From Anaerolineales bacterium UBA2232 (GTDB lineage: Bacteria; Chloroflexota; Anaerolineae; UBA2200): DNA of 9,942 nt. The notes under the pieces are model-generated. The model did not search any database, was not told where the DNA came from, and saw only the letters and a list, made by a program, of their open reading frames with translations. Where the stretch lies: the NCBI GenBank assembly GCA_002348045.1, contig DDYO01000097.1:1-9942 (forward strand), given 5' to 3'. Shown here piece by piece: positions 1 to 6,996 of this stretch (positions are counted from its first letter, which is position 1; every line of letters begins with the position of its first letter). A program made the position numbers and the translations under genes.

Positions 1-1883
1 CCATAGGCAAAACCGGGCCCGCGCGAAGCCGCCGCCACGACCGGTTGAGGCTTTGCCGTCGGTTTGGGTGTGGGCGTAGGCATGGGGGTTGGTGTGGGCG
101 TAGGTGTGGGCGTGGGAATCTGCACGCTGACGCTATTGCTTTGGACTTCCAGGGAGCGCCCACCGTCGTCCGAGAGGCCAGCGGCAATCATATAGTCACC
201 AGGGTTGCTAGGCGCCTCCCAGACGTATTCCGGGGAGTTGAGGGGTTGCGTAATGGTGCTAGCCTCACCATCCGGCCCTTGCACGGTCCAGACGACGGCA
301 AAGTCAGTCTCGATCGCCGGCACCAGCATTTCCTGGAAATGCGCCAACACGTCCCACAGTCGCTCGTCCGTTTGATCGTCGACAAGGTCGATGAGGGTAA
401 CGCCGCGCACTCTAAAGTCACTGATAACCTGCAACTTTTGAGCCACGCTGGTGGCATTCTCCAGCCAGAGCTTGGTCGGTTGGCCTTGTTCGTCCTCATA
501 GGTAAGCCAGTAGGTCGCCGTGCTGGCATCGTACTGCACCCCTCCCGAAGACTGCAGCCGAGGCAGGGACACGGTCACGTTTTCGCCGGGGCTCACCAGG
601 GCCTTGTCGTCTTCCACCACCAGCCGGGTAAGTTCGGCCAGGGCCTGGACATAAGGCAGCCGCACCTGGGTCTGTCCCACAGATTTGTAGCTCTGCACCG
701 ACATCTCAACCTGCAGCTTGCTCCGATTGACCTGGCCAACCGCCCAGCGTAGGAGAGACTCCATCCGTCCACCGGGAAGGTATGCTTCGGGAGACTCGAT
801 TGCTGGCATCACCAGGGCATCCACAATCGCACCCAAACGTGGCCAGTCGTAAGCACCCGTCTCCCAACGGTCTTCAGAGACCTGGACGGGTGTTGGAACC
901 CGCACCAGGAGAGCCTTACCCTGCCCATGCAGCGACTCAGCAATCTCGCTCACAAAGGAAACGAACTCATCTTGAAGGCTCGTTTCCAGCCCACGGTAGT
1001 CCAGCATGACTCCAGCATACATCTTTTCTACGGCCAGCACCGTTAGAGAGGTCACGTGCTTGCCGCGAGCGTCATCGGTCAGAAGGACGGTAGTGAGCAC
1101 CTGGGCTTGGACCGCGCCGTCCGGCGCGTTGCTGATTACTGGGACGACTCGGAGCTCTTGTGCGTCTCCGGCAATGTCAACAGCCCCGGCCCCGCGGACG
1201 GTCCCATCAGCGTTCAGATACATACCCGGTTGACCGACCTCGTTGACGAGCCCCTCGCCCTGATCAGGAAGCCCTGTATCCGGTGAGAGAAGTGTGGCGA
1301 TGAGAGGACTCTGGCGATCGGCGCTCGCCACAACAGCTATCGCGGGAATAGAACTCACCTTCGCCTCGATCGTTCCGTCTTCGGCTATCGCCTGCGAAGG
1401 CATCCATTGCCACTGCTGCTTGTCCCACACGTACAAGTCGACCGCCGCAGAAGACAGGCCGGAAGCAATGGGAAGGCTGAGAATGGCTTCTTTGGGAGTA
1501 GGACCATAGCTGAGGAACCGATAGGCGTCTCCCTGGAGTGTGATGGGCTGGGTCGCCAGTGCTTCAGCCGCCGCCTTCTCTACCTTATCGCCGGCACCCG
1601 AGAGAAAGCTCTGCAGCGGCAGCGATGCGATCTTGAGGCGCAGCGAATTGCTCAACATTCCACTGGGAACCACAACGCCGGCACCGCCCGGCAAGCTCAC
1701 CACGCCACCGCCCGTTCCAATCAAGGGATAGTCAAAGTGCAGCACCCGTGTACCAACCGAGAACGGGGGAAGCCAAAGGCTTGTAACCAGGAAGAGCGCC
1801 GAAATAGCATATGCTACCCGGTTGGTGCGTGAATCGCGCAAAATCTGCCGTATTGAATCCCAATTACCCAGAGCCTGCTTCAT
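1..1883 (-). CDS. Membrane-anchored extracellular protein with degenerate GH18-like barrel and Thr-Pro linker (3' end beyond window)
   Basis: An uninterrupted minus-strand reading frame runs from ATG 1883 to the left edge (627 residues seen, no stop). GGAGAGG at 1891-1897 lies 7 nt before the ATG and supports this start. Residues about 22-40 are a hydrophobic anchor after a basic N-terminus, so the rest is probably outside the cell. Residues about 50-250 are beta-rich and Gly/Val-rich, possibly a ZU5-like or other beta-sandwich region (low certainty). Residues about 280-510 resemble the GH18/YaaH-like barrel: GVMLDYRGLE at about 291-300 sits where GH18 enzymes carry DxxDxDxE, but the catalytic Glu is Arg297 and only Asp295 remains. 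A short Ig-like segment (about 525-585) precedes the Thr-Pro linker (589-609). The last residues (GPGFAY) may begin a further glycosidase-like barrel of the GFGYGIQ type known in Chloroflexota; this is recalled, not tested. A polysaccharide-binding or cell-surface role is inferred. Confidence 0.8.
   Translation of the reverse strand, partial: MKQALGNWDSIRQILRDSRTNRVAYAISALFLVTSLWLPPFSVGTRVLHFDYPLIGTGGGVVSLPGGAGVVVPSGMLSNSLRLKIASLPLQSFLSGAGDKVEKAAAEALATQPITLQGDAYRFLSYGPTPKEAILSLPIASGLSSAAVDLYVWDKQQWQWMPSQAIAEDGTIEAKVSSIPAIAVVASADRQSPLIATLLSPDTGLPDQGEGLVNEVGQPGMYLNADGTVRGAGAVDIAGDAQELRVVPVISNAPDGAVQAQVLTTVLLTDDARGKHVTSLTVLAVEKMYAGVMLDYRGLETSLQDEFVSFVSEIAESLHGQGKALLVRVPTPVQVSEDRWETGAYDWPRLGAIVDALVMPAIESPEAYLPGGRMESLLRWAVGQVNRSKLQVEMSVQSYKSVGQTQVRLPYVQALAELTRLVVEDDKALVSPGENVTVSLPRLQSSGGVQYDASTATYWLTYEDEQGQPTKLWLENATSVAQKLQVISDFRVRGVTLIDLVDDQTDERLWDVLAHFQEMLVPAIETDFAVVWTVQGPDGEASTITQPLNSPEYVWEAPSNPGDYMIAAGLSDDGGRSLEVQSNSVSVQIPTPTPTPTPTPMPTPTPKPTAKPQPVVAAASRGPGFAY
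60..119 (-). repeat. Thr-Pro linker coded by a degenerate hexamer repeat
   Basis: About nine near-tandem hexamers (type GTGGGC, GTAGGT, GTGGGA on the plus strand) encode alternating Thr and Pro on the minus strand, with one Met and one Lys interrupting. Such linkers separate extracellular domains. The codons vary (ACG, ACA, ACC; CCC, CCT, CCA), so the DNA repeat is imperfect. Confidence 0.85.
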
Positions 1884-1928
1884 AGGATTTCCTCTCCGAT
1901 GGGGAATGGCCGTCGCTTCTCTGTCTTA

Positions 1929-1971
1929 CATAACAAAACGGCTGGGTGCGTACGGAAAGCGAGCACCCAGC
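1929..1971 (-). terminator. Terminator-like hairpin in the leader of the GH18-like gene
   Basis: Arms GCTGGGTGC (1941-1949) and GCACCCAGC (1963-1971) form a perfect 9-bp GC-rich stem with a 13-nt loop. On the minus strand the stem is followed by CGTTTTGTTATG, a modest U tract. It lies 46 nt or more upstream of the coding start and would stop transcripts that initiate further upstream, so it could be an attenuator or the end of a small RNA. The imperfect U tract lowers certainty. Confidence 0.45.
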
Positions 1972-2044
1972 TGCCACAAGTATCCAAGAAGCCCATCCCG
2001 TTTGGCGTTATTGTTGATCACCATCCGTCACTTGGGTATTCAGC

Positions 2045-2079
2045 TCACGCCGCAGGCAAGAAACGCCAGACCGGCGTGA
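2045..2079 (-). other. Mutually exclusive hairpin arms in the minus-strand leader
   Basis: The segment GGCGTGA (2073-2079, plus coordinates) can pair with TCACGCC at 2045-2051 (7 bp). Its GGCGT part can instead pair with ACGCC at 2063-2067 (5 bp, 5-nt loop). Both pairings cannot form at once. In the minus-strand RNA the short hairpin is followed by TTCTTG. This is structural potential only; no known riboswitch class was recognised. Confidence 0.25.
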
Positions 2080-2108
2080 TAAGTCAGTATGCCCTGAAGA
2101 GCATCGCG

Positions 2109-2117
2109 ATTCTAACA
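2109..2117 (-). promoter_or_regulatory. Candidate extended -10 promoter for the GH18-like gene
   Basis: Read on the minus strand this is TGTTAGAAT, a TGn plus TAGAAT extended -10. The -35 is poor (TTGCAG, 18 bp upstream). Transcription would begin near 2102 and give a leader of about 220 nt that contains both hairpin features. Confidence 0.3.
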
Positions 2118-2198
2118 CAACAACTTCCGTTTCTGCAAATGGGCGCCGCGCAGATGGTGGGGTGACCAGTGAGCATACTGGCGTCAAGGCAGTACTGC

Positions 2199-2230
2199 TT
2201 GCGCATTTAGTGGTTCGTCATATAATGACG
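2199..2230 (+). promoter_or_regulatory. Promoter of the foldase-CooC-M16 operon with palindrome over the -10
   Basis: TTGCGC (2199-2204) and a perfect TATAAT (2221-2226) are 16 bp apart, a sigma-70-type promoter that would start transcription near 2233. The -10 is embedded in CGTCAT-ATA-ATGACG (2216-2230), a 6-bp inverted repeat with a 3-bp centre, which is placed as an operator would be. Coding begins about 60-80 nt downstream. Confidence 0.6.
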
Positions 2231-2312
2231 CTTGTAGTGTGGTGTCTGTGCGCGTTCAGCGGTGCCACATCGTGAGTCATCTGAACCTACTATGGAGCGA
2301 TGGAATCTCAAC

Positions 2313-3329
2313 ATGAACCGAGCCCTTGCGCGCCTTCTTCAGCTCTCTATCCTGATTGCAGTTCTTGCGATGCCCCTGTCCTGCGGCAGCCCTGCGGGGC
2401 CAGCGCCCGGCCAGACTCCAGCAGCAACGGTACCACAACCTGCCGCCTCACCCTCCTCAGCCGTGGGCACCGCCGCAGTCCCTACGCCGCCCTCTCAGAC
2501 CAGTCCCGAGGCTACGGGCAATGCGCCAACTCCGCCGACGGAGCCAGCCGCTGCTTTGGTCAATGGCCAACCCATTGGCTTGCACGAATACGAGAATCAA
2601 GTGGCATTAGCCGTCTCGTACCTCGTGAAACAGGACAACTTTGATCCCACGACCGCCGAAGGCAAGGAGACCGTGGCCCAGGTTCGTCGGCAGGTTCTAT
2701 CGTGGATGGTGGACCAGGTCCTGATTGAACAAGCGGCAGCAAGCCAGGGTGTCTCGGTTCCGGCAGAAAAAGTGGATGCAGAAATCGCCCGGCTGGTCGG
2801 AACGGACGACATCAAGTTCCAGGAATGGTTGACCGACAATGGCCTCACGCCAGAGTCCTTTCGGCTGCAGCTCCAGAGGGAGCTTCTGGGTGCTGCTTTG
2901 CAGGACCACATTATGGGCTCGCAGCCACCGGCCGTGGAGCAGGTTCATGCCCGTCATATCCTGGTTGCGAGCGAGTCCGAGGCCATGGACGTCCTGGTCA
3001 AGCTGAGCGCCGGCGAGGGCTTTGCATCACTGGCCGAGACGTACTCGCTGGATAGAGGAACTTTTGACTCGGGGGGCGACTTGGGCTTCTTCCCTCGTGG
3101 TGTCATGCCCAGGGACATTGAGGATGTGGCGTTTTCGCTTCCAGCCGGGCGACTGAGCGGCATCGTGAAGACAGACTTTGGATACCACATCATCGAGGTC
3201 GTGGAGAGGGACGATGCTCGCCAAGTCGCCGATGAATTGGTGGCATCGTGGCGACAACATACGTTTGTAAGTTGGCTGGATGAGCAGCGTGCGGCCGCCG
3301 TTGTTCAGACCCTCGTCCCATTGGAGTAG
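2313..3329 (+). CDS. PrsA/SurA-like parvulin peptidyl-prolyl isomerase lipoprotein
   Basis: This is a predicted extracytoplasmic foldase of 338 aa that isomerises Xaa-Pro bonds in exported proteins. The N-terminus has a signal peptide (basic start, hydrophobic 9-21) ending at Cys24. The lipobox PLSC is weak because Pro sits at -3. A Pro/Ala/Thr-rich linker (about 25-78) is followed by a SurA_N-like helical region (about 80-205, starting ALVNGQPI) and a parvulin domain (about 208-300) with HARHILV, GGDLGFFPRG and FGYHIIEVVE. The frame is open from GTG 2262, and ATG 2292 is also possible. ATG 2313 is preferred because it gives a compact signal peptide and has GGA 8 nt upstream, though no start has a strong ribosome site. 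It is the first gene of the operon, 10 bp before the CooC-like gene. Confidence 0.88.
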   Translation: MNRALARLLQLSILIAVLAMPLSCGSPAGPAPGQTPAATVPQPAASPSSAVGTAAVPTPPSQTSPEATGNAPTPPTEPAAALVNGQPIGLHEYENQVALAVSYLVKQDNFDPTTAEGKETVAQVRRQVLSWMVDQVLIEQAAASQGVSVPAEKVDAEIARLVGTDDIKFQEWLTDNGLTPESFRLQLQRELLGAALQDHIMGSQPPAVEQVHARHILVASESEAMDVLVKLSAGEGFASLAETYSLDRGTFDSGGDLGFFPRGVMPRDIEDVAFSLPAGRLSGIVKTDFGYHIIEVVERDDARQVADELVASWRQHTFVSWLDEQRAAAVVQTLVPLE

Positions 3330-3339
3330 GGGGGCAACC

Positions 3340-4110
3340 ATGCCGAAACTCGCAATCAGTGGCAAGGGGGGCGTGGGCAAGACCACTCTAGCCTCGCTCC
3401 TTGCCTACATCTATGCTGAGGAAGGCAAGGTGCTGGCCATCGACGCCGACCCGGCGGCAAGTCTGGCGTCTGCTCTGGGGATTCCCCCCGACGTGGCAGC
3501 AAAGATCGTGCCCATTGCGGAGATGGGTGACCTGATCGAGGAGCGCACCGGGGCTCGCCCAGGATCAAGCGGTGGCATGTTCTCCCTCAACCCTCGCGTG
3601 GACGACATCCCTGAGCGATTTTCGGCCTCTCACCGCGGCATCAAGCTCTTGGTGTTGGGGGGGGTGAAGCGGGGAGGGGCTGGCTGCATGTGCCCAGAAG
3701 GCTCCCTTCTCAAGAAACTGGTCATGCACCTCTTCATCGGACGCTCAGAGGCCGTGATCCTGGACATGGAAGCTGGATTGGAGCATTTGGGCCGGGGAAC
3801 GGCCGGTGCCGTAGATGCGTTCATCGTGGTGGTTGAGCCTGGCCAGCGAAGTCTGCAGACAGCGCAGGCCATTAGACATCTGGCGGGCGACATTGGCATC
3901 CATCGCGTTTTTGTCGTCGGAAACAAGATCCGCAACGAACAGGACGAGCAATTCATTCTGGACCGTCTGCCAGGCGATGAGGTTTTGGGGTTCCTCCCCT
4001 TTAGCGAACGAGTCATTGAAGCCGACATGAATGGCGTTGCTGTCTTCGATGTGGCTCCGGAAATCGTCACTGAAGCCCGGCGGATCCGGACCAAGCTGAC
4101 CTTCAGCTAA
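3340..4110 (+). CDS. CooC-like MinD/ParA-family ATPase (nickel/metal-insertion type)
   Basis: The 256-aa cytoplasmic ATPase starts at ATG 3340 with an AGGGGGG ribosome site (3328-3334) overlapping the previous gene's end. The deviant Walker A GKGGVGKTT is at residues 8-16, with the signature Lys9. The IDADP motif follows at about 33-38, and a Walker B-like VILDMEAGLEHLGRGT begins near 138. A CMC pair (Cys116, Cys118; GCMCPEG) matches the CxC that binds metal at the dimer interface in CooC1, which serves CO dehydrogenase maturation. Length and motif order fit CooC rather than MinD, Mrp or ArsA. No CO dehydrogenase gene lies in this window, so the client enzyme is unknown. In-frame ATG/GTG codons upstream (from 3280) would add a tail overlapping the foldase gene and are not preferred. 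Confidence 0.87.
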   Translation: MPKLAISGKGGVGKTTLASLLAYIYAEEGKVLAIDADPAASLASALGIPPDVAAKIVPIAEMGDLIEERTGARPGSSGGMFSLNPRVDDIPERFSASHRGIKLLVLGGVKRGGAGCMCPEGSLLKKLVMHLFIGRSEAVILDMEAGLEHLGRGTAGAVDAFIVVVEPGQRSLQTAQAIRHLAGDIGIHRVFVVGNKIRNEQDEQFILDRLPGDEVLGFLPFSERVIEADMNGVAVFDVAPEIVTEARRIRTKLTFS

Positions 4111-4153
4111 AGCATCCTCGTCAGAGCCCCCAACTGCAAAAGAGGTCAGGCAC

Positions 4154-4792
4154 ATGGAAATCGTTTGGTATGGGCACTCGTGTTTCAGGCTGAGGACGAG
4201 GGGCGCCGCAGCCGTGACTGACCCTTGCGCCAAGCAAGTGGGTTACAACATCCCCCGCCTGCGCGCCGACATGGTGACCGTCAGCAGTGAACATCAGGAC
4301 TATTGCAACCTTTCATTGGTCCAAGGCTCCCCAGTAGTCATCAACGGGCCTGGCGAGTATGAGGTGAAAGGCATTTTTGTCACCGGCATCGCCTCAAGGA
4401 TGAAGAAGAAGGACGCACAGATTCAGCGCAACACCATCTACGTGTTCGACTTTGACGCACTGACAGTTTGCCACCTGGGCAGCATTGACCACGTGCCGTC
4501 ACAGGCTCAGATCCAGGCACTTGCCGATATTGACGTGCTGCTGATCCCAGTTGGTGCGGCAACGACCATTAATGCCAATCAGGCTGCGGAGATGATTGGG
4601 CTGATACAGCCAAAGATCGTCATCCCCATGCACTATGGCACCAAGGCTATCAACCTGCGCCTCGACCCGCTGGGCAAGTTCCTGAAGGAGATGGGATTGC
4701 CTGCCGATACTAGTCCCCGGGACAGCCTGGACATCACCCATAATGACTTGCCAGCAGAGACCCAGGTCATCGTGCTGAACTACCGAGAGTGA
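4154..4792 (+). CDS. UlaG-like metallo-beta-lactamase-fold protein with altered metal site
   Basis: This 212-aa cytoplasmic protein has the layout of small UlaG/YtkL-like MBL-fold hydrolases: WYGHSCF at 5-11, GPGEYEVKG in the first half, VCHLG at 105-109, LIPVG in the second half and IPMHYGT at 157-163. The main metal motif, usually SHxHxDH in relatives, reads SSEHQDY (44-50). His47 and Asp49 remain, while the first His is Ser45 and the last is Tyr50. The Asp expected after HLG is Ser110. His8 and His160 are kept. It may bind one metal weakly or act without catalysis; the substrate is unknown. The start is ATG 4154 with AGAGG about 9 nt upstream, 43 bp after the CooC-like gene in the same operon. 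The family assignment is firm; the comparison with relatives is from memory. Confidence 0.85.
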   Translation: MEIVWYGHSCFRLRTRGAAAVTDPCAKQVGYNIPRLRADMVTVSSEHQDYCNLSLVQGSPVVINGPGEYEVKGIFVTGIASRMKKKDAQIQRNTIYVFDFDALTVCHLGSIDHVPSQAQIQALADIDVLLIPVGAATTINANQAAEMIGLIQPKIVIPMHYGTKAINLRLDPLGKFLKEMGLPADTSPRDSLDITHNDLPAETQVIVLNYRE

Positions 4793-4811
4793 GAACTGGC
4801 AGTTTAGGATT

Positions 4812-4816
4812 GGAGG
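4812..4816 (+). promoter_or_regulatory. Ribosome binding site that decides the TPR gene start
   Basis: GGAGG ends 6 nt before ATG 4823. The in-frame GTG at 4817 directly abuts it and is therefore not a usable start. Confidence 0.7.
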
Positions 4817-4822
4817 GTGCAG

Positions 4823-5494
4823 ATGACCATTCGACGTACGGATTGGCTGCTGTTTGCCATAATGGCACTCTTCGCCATCGGTTCCCTCGTAGGCTGTCTC
4901 GCTTCACCAGCGAAGCCGACCCCGTACGGCACGTTCGAAGAGCGCTTGGCCCAGGGCCGCCAGTATCTCGACGACAACAAGGTCCAGGAAGCCATCGCCG
5001 AGTTTCAAGCGGCTGCTCGTCTCGATTCCAGCTCTGCCGAAGCCCACTTCCGGCTTGGGAATGCGTACTACCAGGATCAGCGGCTGGATGATGCCGCCCA
5101 GTCCTATCAGAAGGCGCTGGAGTTGGACTCCAACCATGTGGATGCGCGGTCGAATCTCGGCGCTGTCTATTACGAGCAGATGCAGTTCGACAAGGCTGCC
5201 AATGAGTTTAGCCAAGCCATCTCTTTGCGCCAGGACGATGCCGATATCCACTATAACCTCGGCGCCACCTACGTACAGCAGAACAAGCTTGACCCTGCCA
5301 TTGCCGAGTTCCGGGAGGCGCTGCGGCTGAATCCTCAGCTTGCCCGCGCCTATTTTGGCCTGGGCAATGCGTTCAAGTTACAGGGCAAGACCGCAGATGC
5401 TGTCGAAGCGCTGGAAAGGTTCCTGAGCATGGACGAGAGCCCCGAGTTGCACTCCGTGGCCCAATCATTGCTGGCAGAGCTCAAGGGACCCTAG
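4823..5494 (+). CDS. TPR-repeat lipoprotein
   Basis: This is a 223-aa exported lipoprotein. The signal peptide (residues 1-24, hydrophobic 8-23) ends in the good lipobox LVGC, with lipidated Cys25. From about residue 38 to the C-terminus there are roughly five tetratricopeptide repeats, seen as A/G-x-x-x-G/A-N/A-x-Y and P/D-x-A-x-x-x-F/Y patterns such as AHFRLGNAYYQDQRLDDA, DIHYNLGATYVQQNKLDPA and AYFGLGNAFKLQGKTADA. TPRs form a protein-binding solenoid, so this is probably an extracytoplasmic scaffold. A link to the foldase or M16 protease of the same operon is inferred from position only. It lies 30 bp after the MBL-fold gene and 31 bp before the protease gene. It contains no enzymatic domain. 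Confidence 0.88.
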   Translation: MTIRRTDWLLFAIMALFAIGSLVGCLASPAKPTPYGTFEERLAQGRQYLDDNKVQEAIAEFQAAARLDSSSAEAHFRLGNAYYQDQRLDDAAQSYQKALELDSNHVDARSNLGAVYYEQMQFDKAANEFSQAISLRQDDADIHYNLGATYVQQNKLDPAIAEFREALRLNPQLARAYFGLGNAFKLQGKTADAVEALERFLSMDESPELHSVAQSLLAELKGP

Positions 5495-5525
5495 CCACCG
5501 ATCTGCTGCCTACTGAGGAGAGACC

Positions 5526-6791
5526 GTGTATCAGAAGAATGTCCTTGACAATGGGCTACGAGTCGTGACCACTGGCATGCCCCACACACGGTCGGTGGGA
5601 GTCGCCATCCTCACCGGCGTCGGATCACGTTACGAGGGAGACAGGGAGAGGGGCATCTCTCACTTCATCGAGCACATGATGTTCAAAGGCACGCCGCGTC
5701 GACCAACGGCGCAGCACATTGCAGAGGCCATTGAAGGGCTGGGCGGTGTGATCAATGCCAGCACCGACAGTGAAGTGACCACCTACTGGGCCAAGGTTGC
5801 CCACCATCACTTGCCCTTTGCCCTCGATGTGCTGGTAGACATGTTCCGTAATTCCATGTTCGATCCCCAAGAAATCGACAAGGAACGGGAGGTGATCATC
5901 CAGGAAATCTGCCGCATGATGGACATGCCGGAATCCTGGGTCCATTCATTGATTGGCGAAGTGCTCTGGCCTAATCATCCCGTTGGCTGGGATACGGCCG
6001 GAACCCGGGAGTCCGTCACCGGTATCACTCGCCAGGACATCTTGGACTATATTGACCGTGGCTATTTGCCTCGAAATACCGTGATCAGCCTGGCTGGGAA
6101 CTTGGATGCAGATCGTGTGACGGAGCAGATCAACCAGGCATTGGGAAACTGGAAGTCAGCACCTGCCCCGGAGTTCATCGCTGCCGCCGATCCTGCCCCC
6201 GGCCCATCTTGGCGTATCGAGTTTCGTGAGACAGAACAGACTCATCTCTGCTTGGCCGTTCGGGGCCTTCCGGCCAACCACCCTGAGCGATTCACTTTGC
6301 GTATCCTGAACGTGCTCCTGGGTGAGGGCATGAGTTCAAGGCTCTTCTTGGAGATCAGGGAGAAACGAGGCCTGGCGTATAGCGTTGGTTCCTACACTTC
6401 ATCCCTGCGCGACACTGGGGCCATGGTCCTGTACGCAGGTGTACCACCGCAGAAGGCCGGTGACGTCGTTACCGCGATGCTTGAGCAGCTAGATCTGCTC
6501 AAGGCGAAGGAGGCCCCTGCGGCGGAGGTTATCAAGGCCAAAGAGTTCACCAAAGGCCGCATTCTCTTGCGGATGGAAGATACCTTTGCGAATGCTGCTT
6601 GGTTCGGCCAGCAGGAAGTGCTCGATCAGCCTGTGCTCACTGTTGACCAAGTCGTACAGTACCTCGACGCGGTCACCGCCGCCGACATTCAGCAGATGGC
6701 GCAGCGGCTCTTTTCCCGCGACGCGCTGAACCTAGCCATCATCGGACCTTTCAAGGATGAACTAGCCTTTGCTGATCGGTTACAGCTGTAG
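5526..6791 (+). CDS. M16-family zinc metalloprotease (processing-peptidase-like)
   Basis: This 421-aa protein of the insulinase/pitrilysin clan is close in size to mitochondrial processing peptidase beta and YmxG/PqqL-type enzymes. The inverted zinc motif HxxEH is HFIEH, with His46, Glu49 and His50. The third zinc ligand is Glu127, 77 residues after His50, which is the usual spacing. The C-terminal half (about 180-421) is the substrate-binding domain, with LFLEIREKRGLAYSVGSY and YAGVPP as conserved landmarks. All catalytic residues are present, so it should be active on peptides or small unfolded proteins. No signal peptide is seen. The start is GTG 5526 behind GAGGAG (5515-5520, 5-nt spacing). 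It is the last gene of the operon. No second, catalytically dead M16 partner is adjacent, so it may act as a homodimer. Confidence 0.93.
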   Translation: MYQKNVLDNGLRVVTTGMPHTRSVGVAILTGVGSRYEGDRERGISHFIEHMMFKGTPRRPTAQHIAEAIEGLGGVINASTDSEVTTYWAKVAHHHLPFALDVLVDMFRNSMFDPQEIDKEREVIIQEICRMMDMPESWVHSLIGEVLWPNHPVGWDTAGTRESVTGITRQDILDYIDRGYLPRNTVISLAGNLDADRVTEQINQALGNWKSAPAPEFIAAADPAPGPSWRIEFRETEQTHLCLAVRGLPANHPERFTLRILNVLLGEGMSSRLFLEIREKRGLAYSVGSYTSSLRDTGAMVLYAGVPPQKAGDVVTAMLEQLDLLKAKEAPAAEVIKAKEFTKGRILLRMEDTFANAAWFGQQEVLDQPVLTVDQVVQYLDAVTAADIQQMAQRLFSRDALNLAIIGPFKDELAFADRLQL

Positions 6792-6798
6792 CCCTGAT

Positions 6799-6826
6799 TT
6801 GTCAAAAGCTCTGTTTGGGGTATAAT
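6799..6826 (+). promoter_or_regulatory. Promoter of tRNA-Val
   Basis: TTGTCA (6799-6804) and a perfect TATAAT (6821-6826) are spaced 16 bp apart. They begin just after the M16 stop codon, with the -10 ending 12 nt before the tRNA 5' end. This is a strong consensus-like promoter, as expected for a stable RNA. Confidence 0.75.
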
Positions 6827-6838
6827 CGCCAGCAGCCA

Positions 6839-6912
6839 GGGCAAGTAGCTCAGTTGGTTAGAGCGCCACGTTGACATCGTGGAGGCCGTAGGTTCGAGTC
6901 CTATCTTGCCCA
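6839..6912 (+). tRNA. tRNA-Val (anticodon GAC)
   Basis: A full cloverleaf can be drawn. The acceptor stem is GGGCAAG (6839-6845) with CTTGCCC (6905-6911), and the discriminator is A6912. The D-stem is GCTC/GAGC (6848-6851, 6861-6864). The anticodon stem is CCACG/CGTGG (6866-6870, 6878-6882) with loop TTGACAT, so the anticodon is GAC (6873-6875) and reads Val GUC/GUU. The T-arm is GTAGG/CCTAT with loop TTCGAGT. CCA is not encoded; the next bases are CTT, so the tail must be added after transcription. Confidence 0.96.
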
Positions 6913-6925
6913 CTTACGACTGCAC

Positions 6926-6965
6926 GGACCCGCGCCCCACCGAGAGCGCGGGTTCTCCTTTCTCG
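6926..6965 (+). terminator. Rho-independent terminator after tRNA-Val
   Basis: GGACCCGCGC (6926-6935) pairs with GCGCGGGTTC (6946-6955) in a 10-bp stem with one G-U pair and a 10-nt loop, followed by the T-rich TCCTTTCTC. It lies 13 nt after the tRNA and could also end read-through from the M16 operon. Confidence 0.75.
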
Positions 6966-6996
6966 GCTGGCTTTTCCGCAATTGCCAGGCTTGTAG

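Larger units (their letters stand above)
1884..2312. other. Divergent intergenic regulatory region
   Basis: About 430 bp separate the minus-strand gene starting at 1883 from the plus-strand foldase start chosen at 2313. No convincing protein gene is seen in it. It holds a plus-strand promoter (2199-2226), a 15-bp palindrome over its -10, a candidate minus-strand extended -10 (2109-2117), alternative hairpins (2045-2079) and a terminator-like hairpin (1929-1971). An 8-bp inverted pair, CAGTATGC at 2085-2092 and GCATACTG at 2173-2180, is also present and may be chance. Confidence 0.6.

Noticed and set aside
45..752. Plus-strand open frame of 235 codons
   Set aside because: It lies opposite the much longer minus-strand gene, whose translation has a clear anchor, motifs and linker. 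The plus-frame product is rich in Arg, His and Gly with no recognisable domain.
1926..2024. Minus-strand 32-codon open frame in the leader
   Set aside because: It has no good ribosome site, and an open frame of this length is expected by chance. It is kept only as a remark within the leader finding.
2017..2028. String TGATCACCATCCG shared with about 9839-9851, and a partial copy near 8766
   Set aside because: It is short, unspaced and not flanked by other similarity. I see no repeat family.
2166..2181. CCAGT/ACTGG inverted repeat upstream of the operon promoter
   Set aside because: Five-base arms with a 6-nt spacer are too weak to call an operator.
3630..4233. Minus-strand open frames opposite the CooC-like gene
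   Set aside because: They are shadows of a gene with clear P-loop and CxC motifs, and their translations show no domain.
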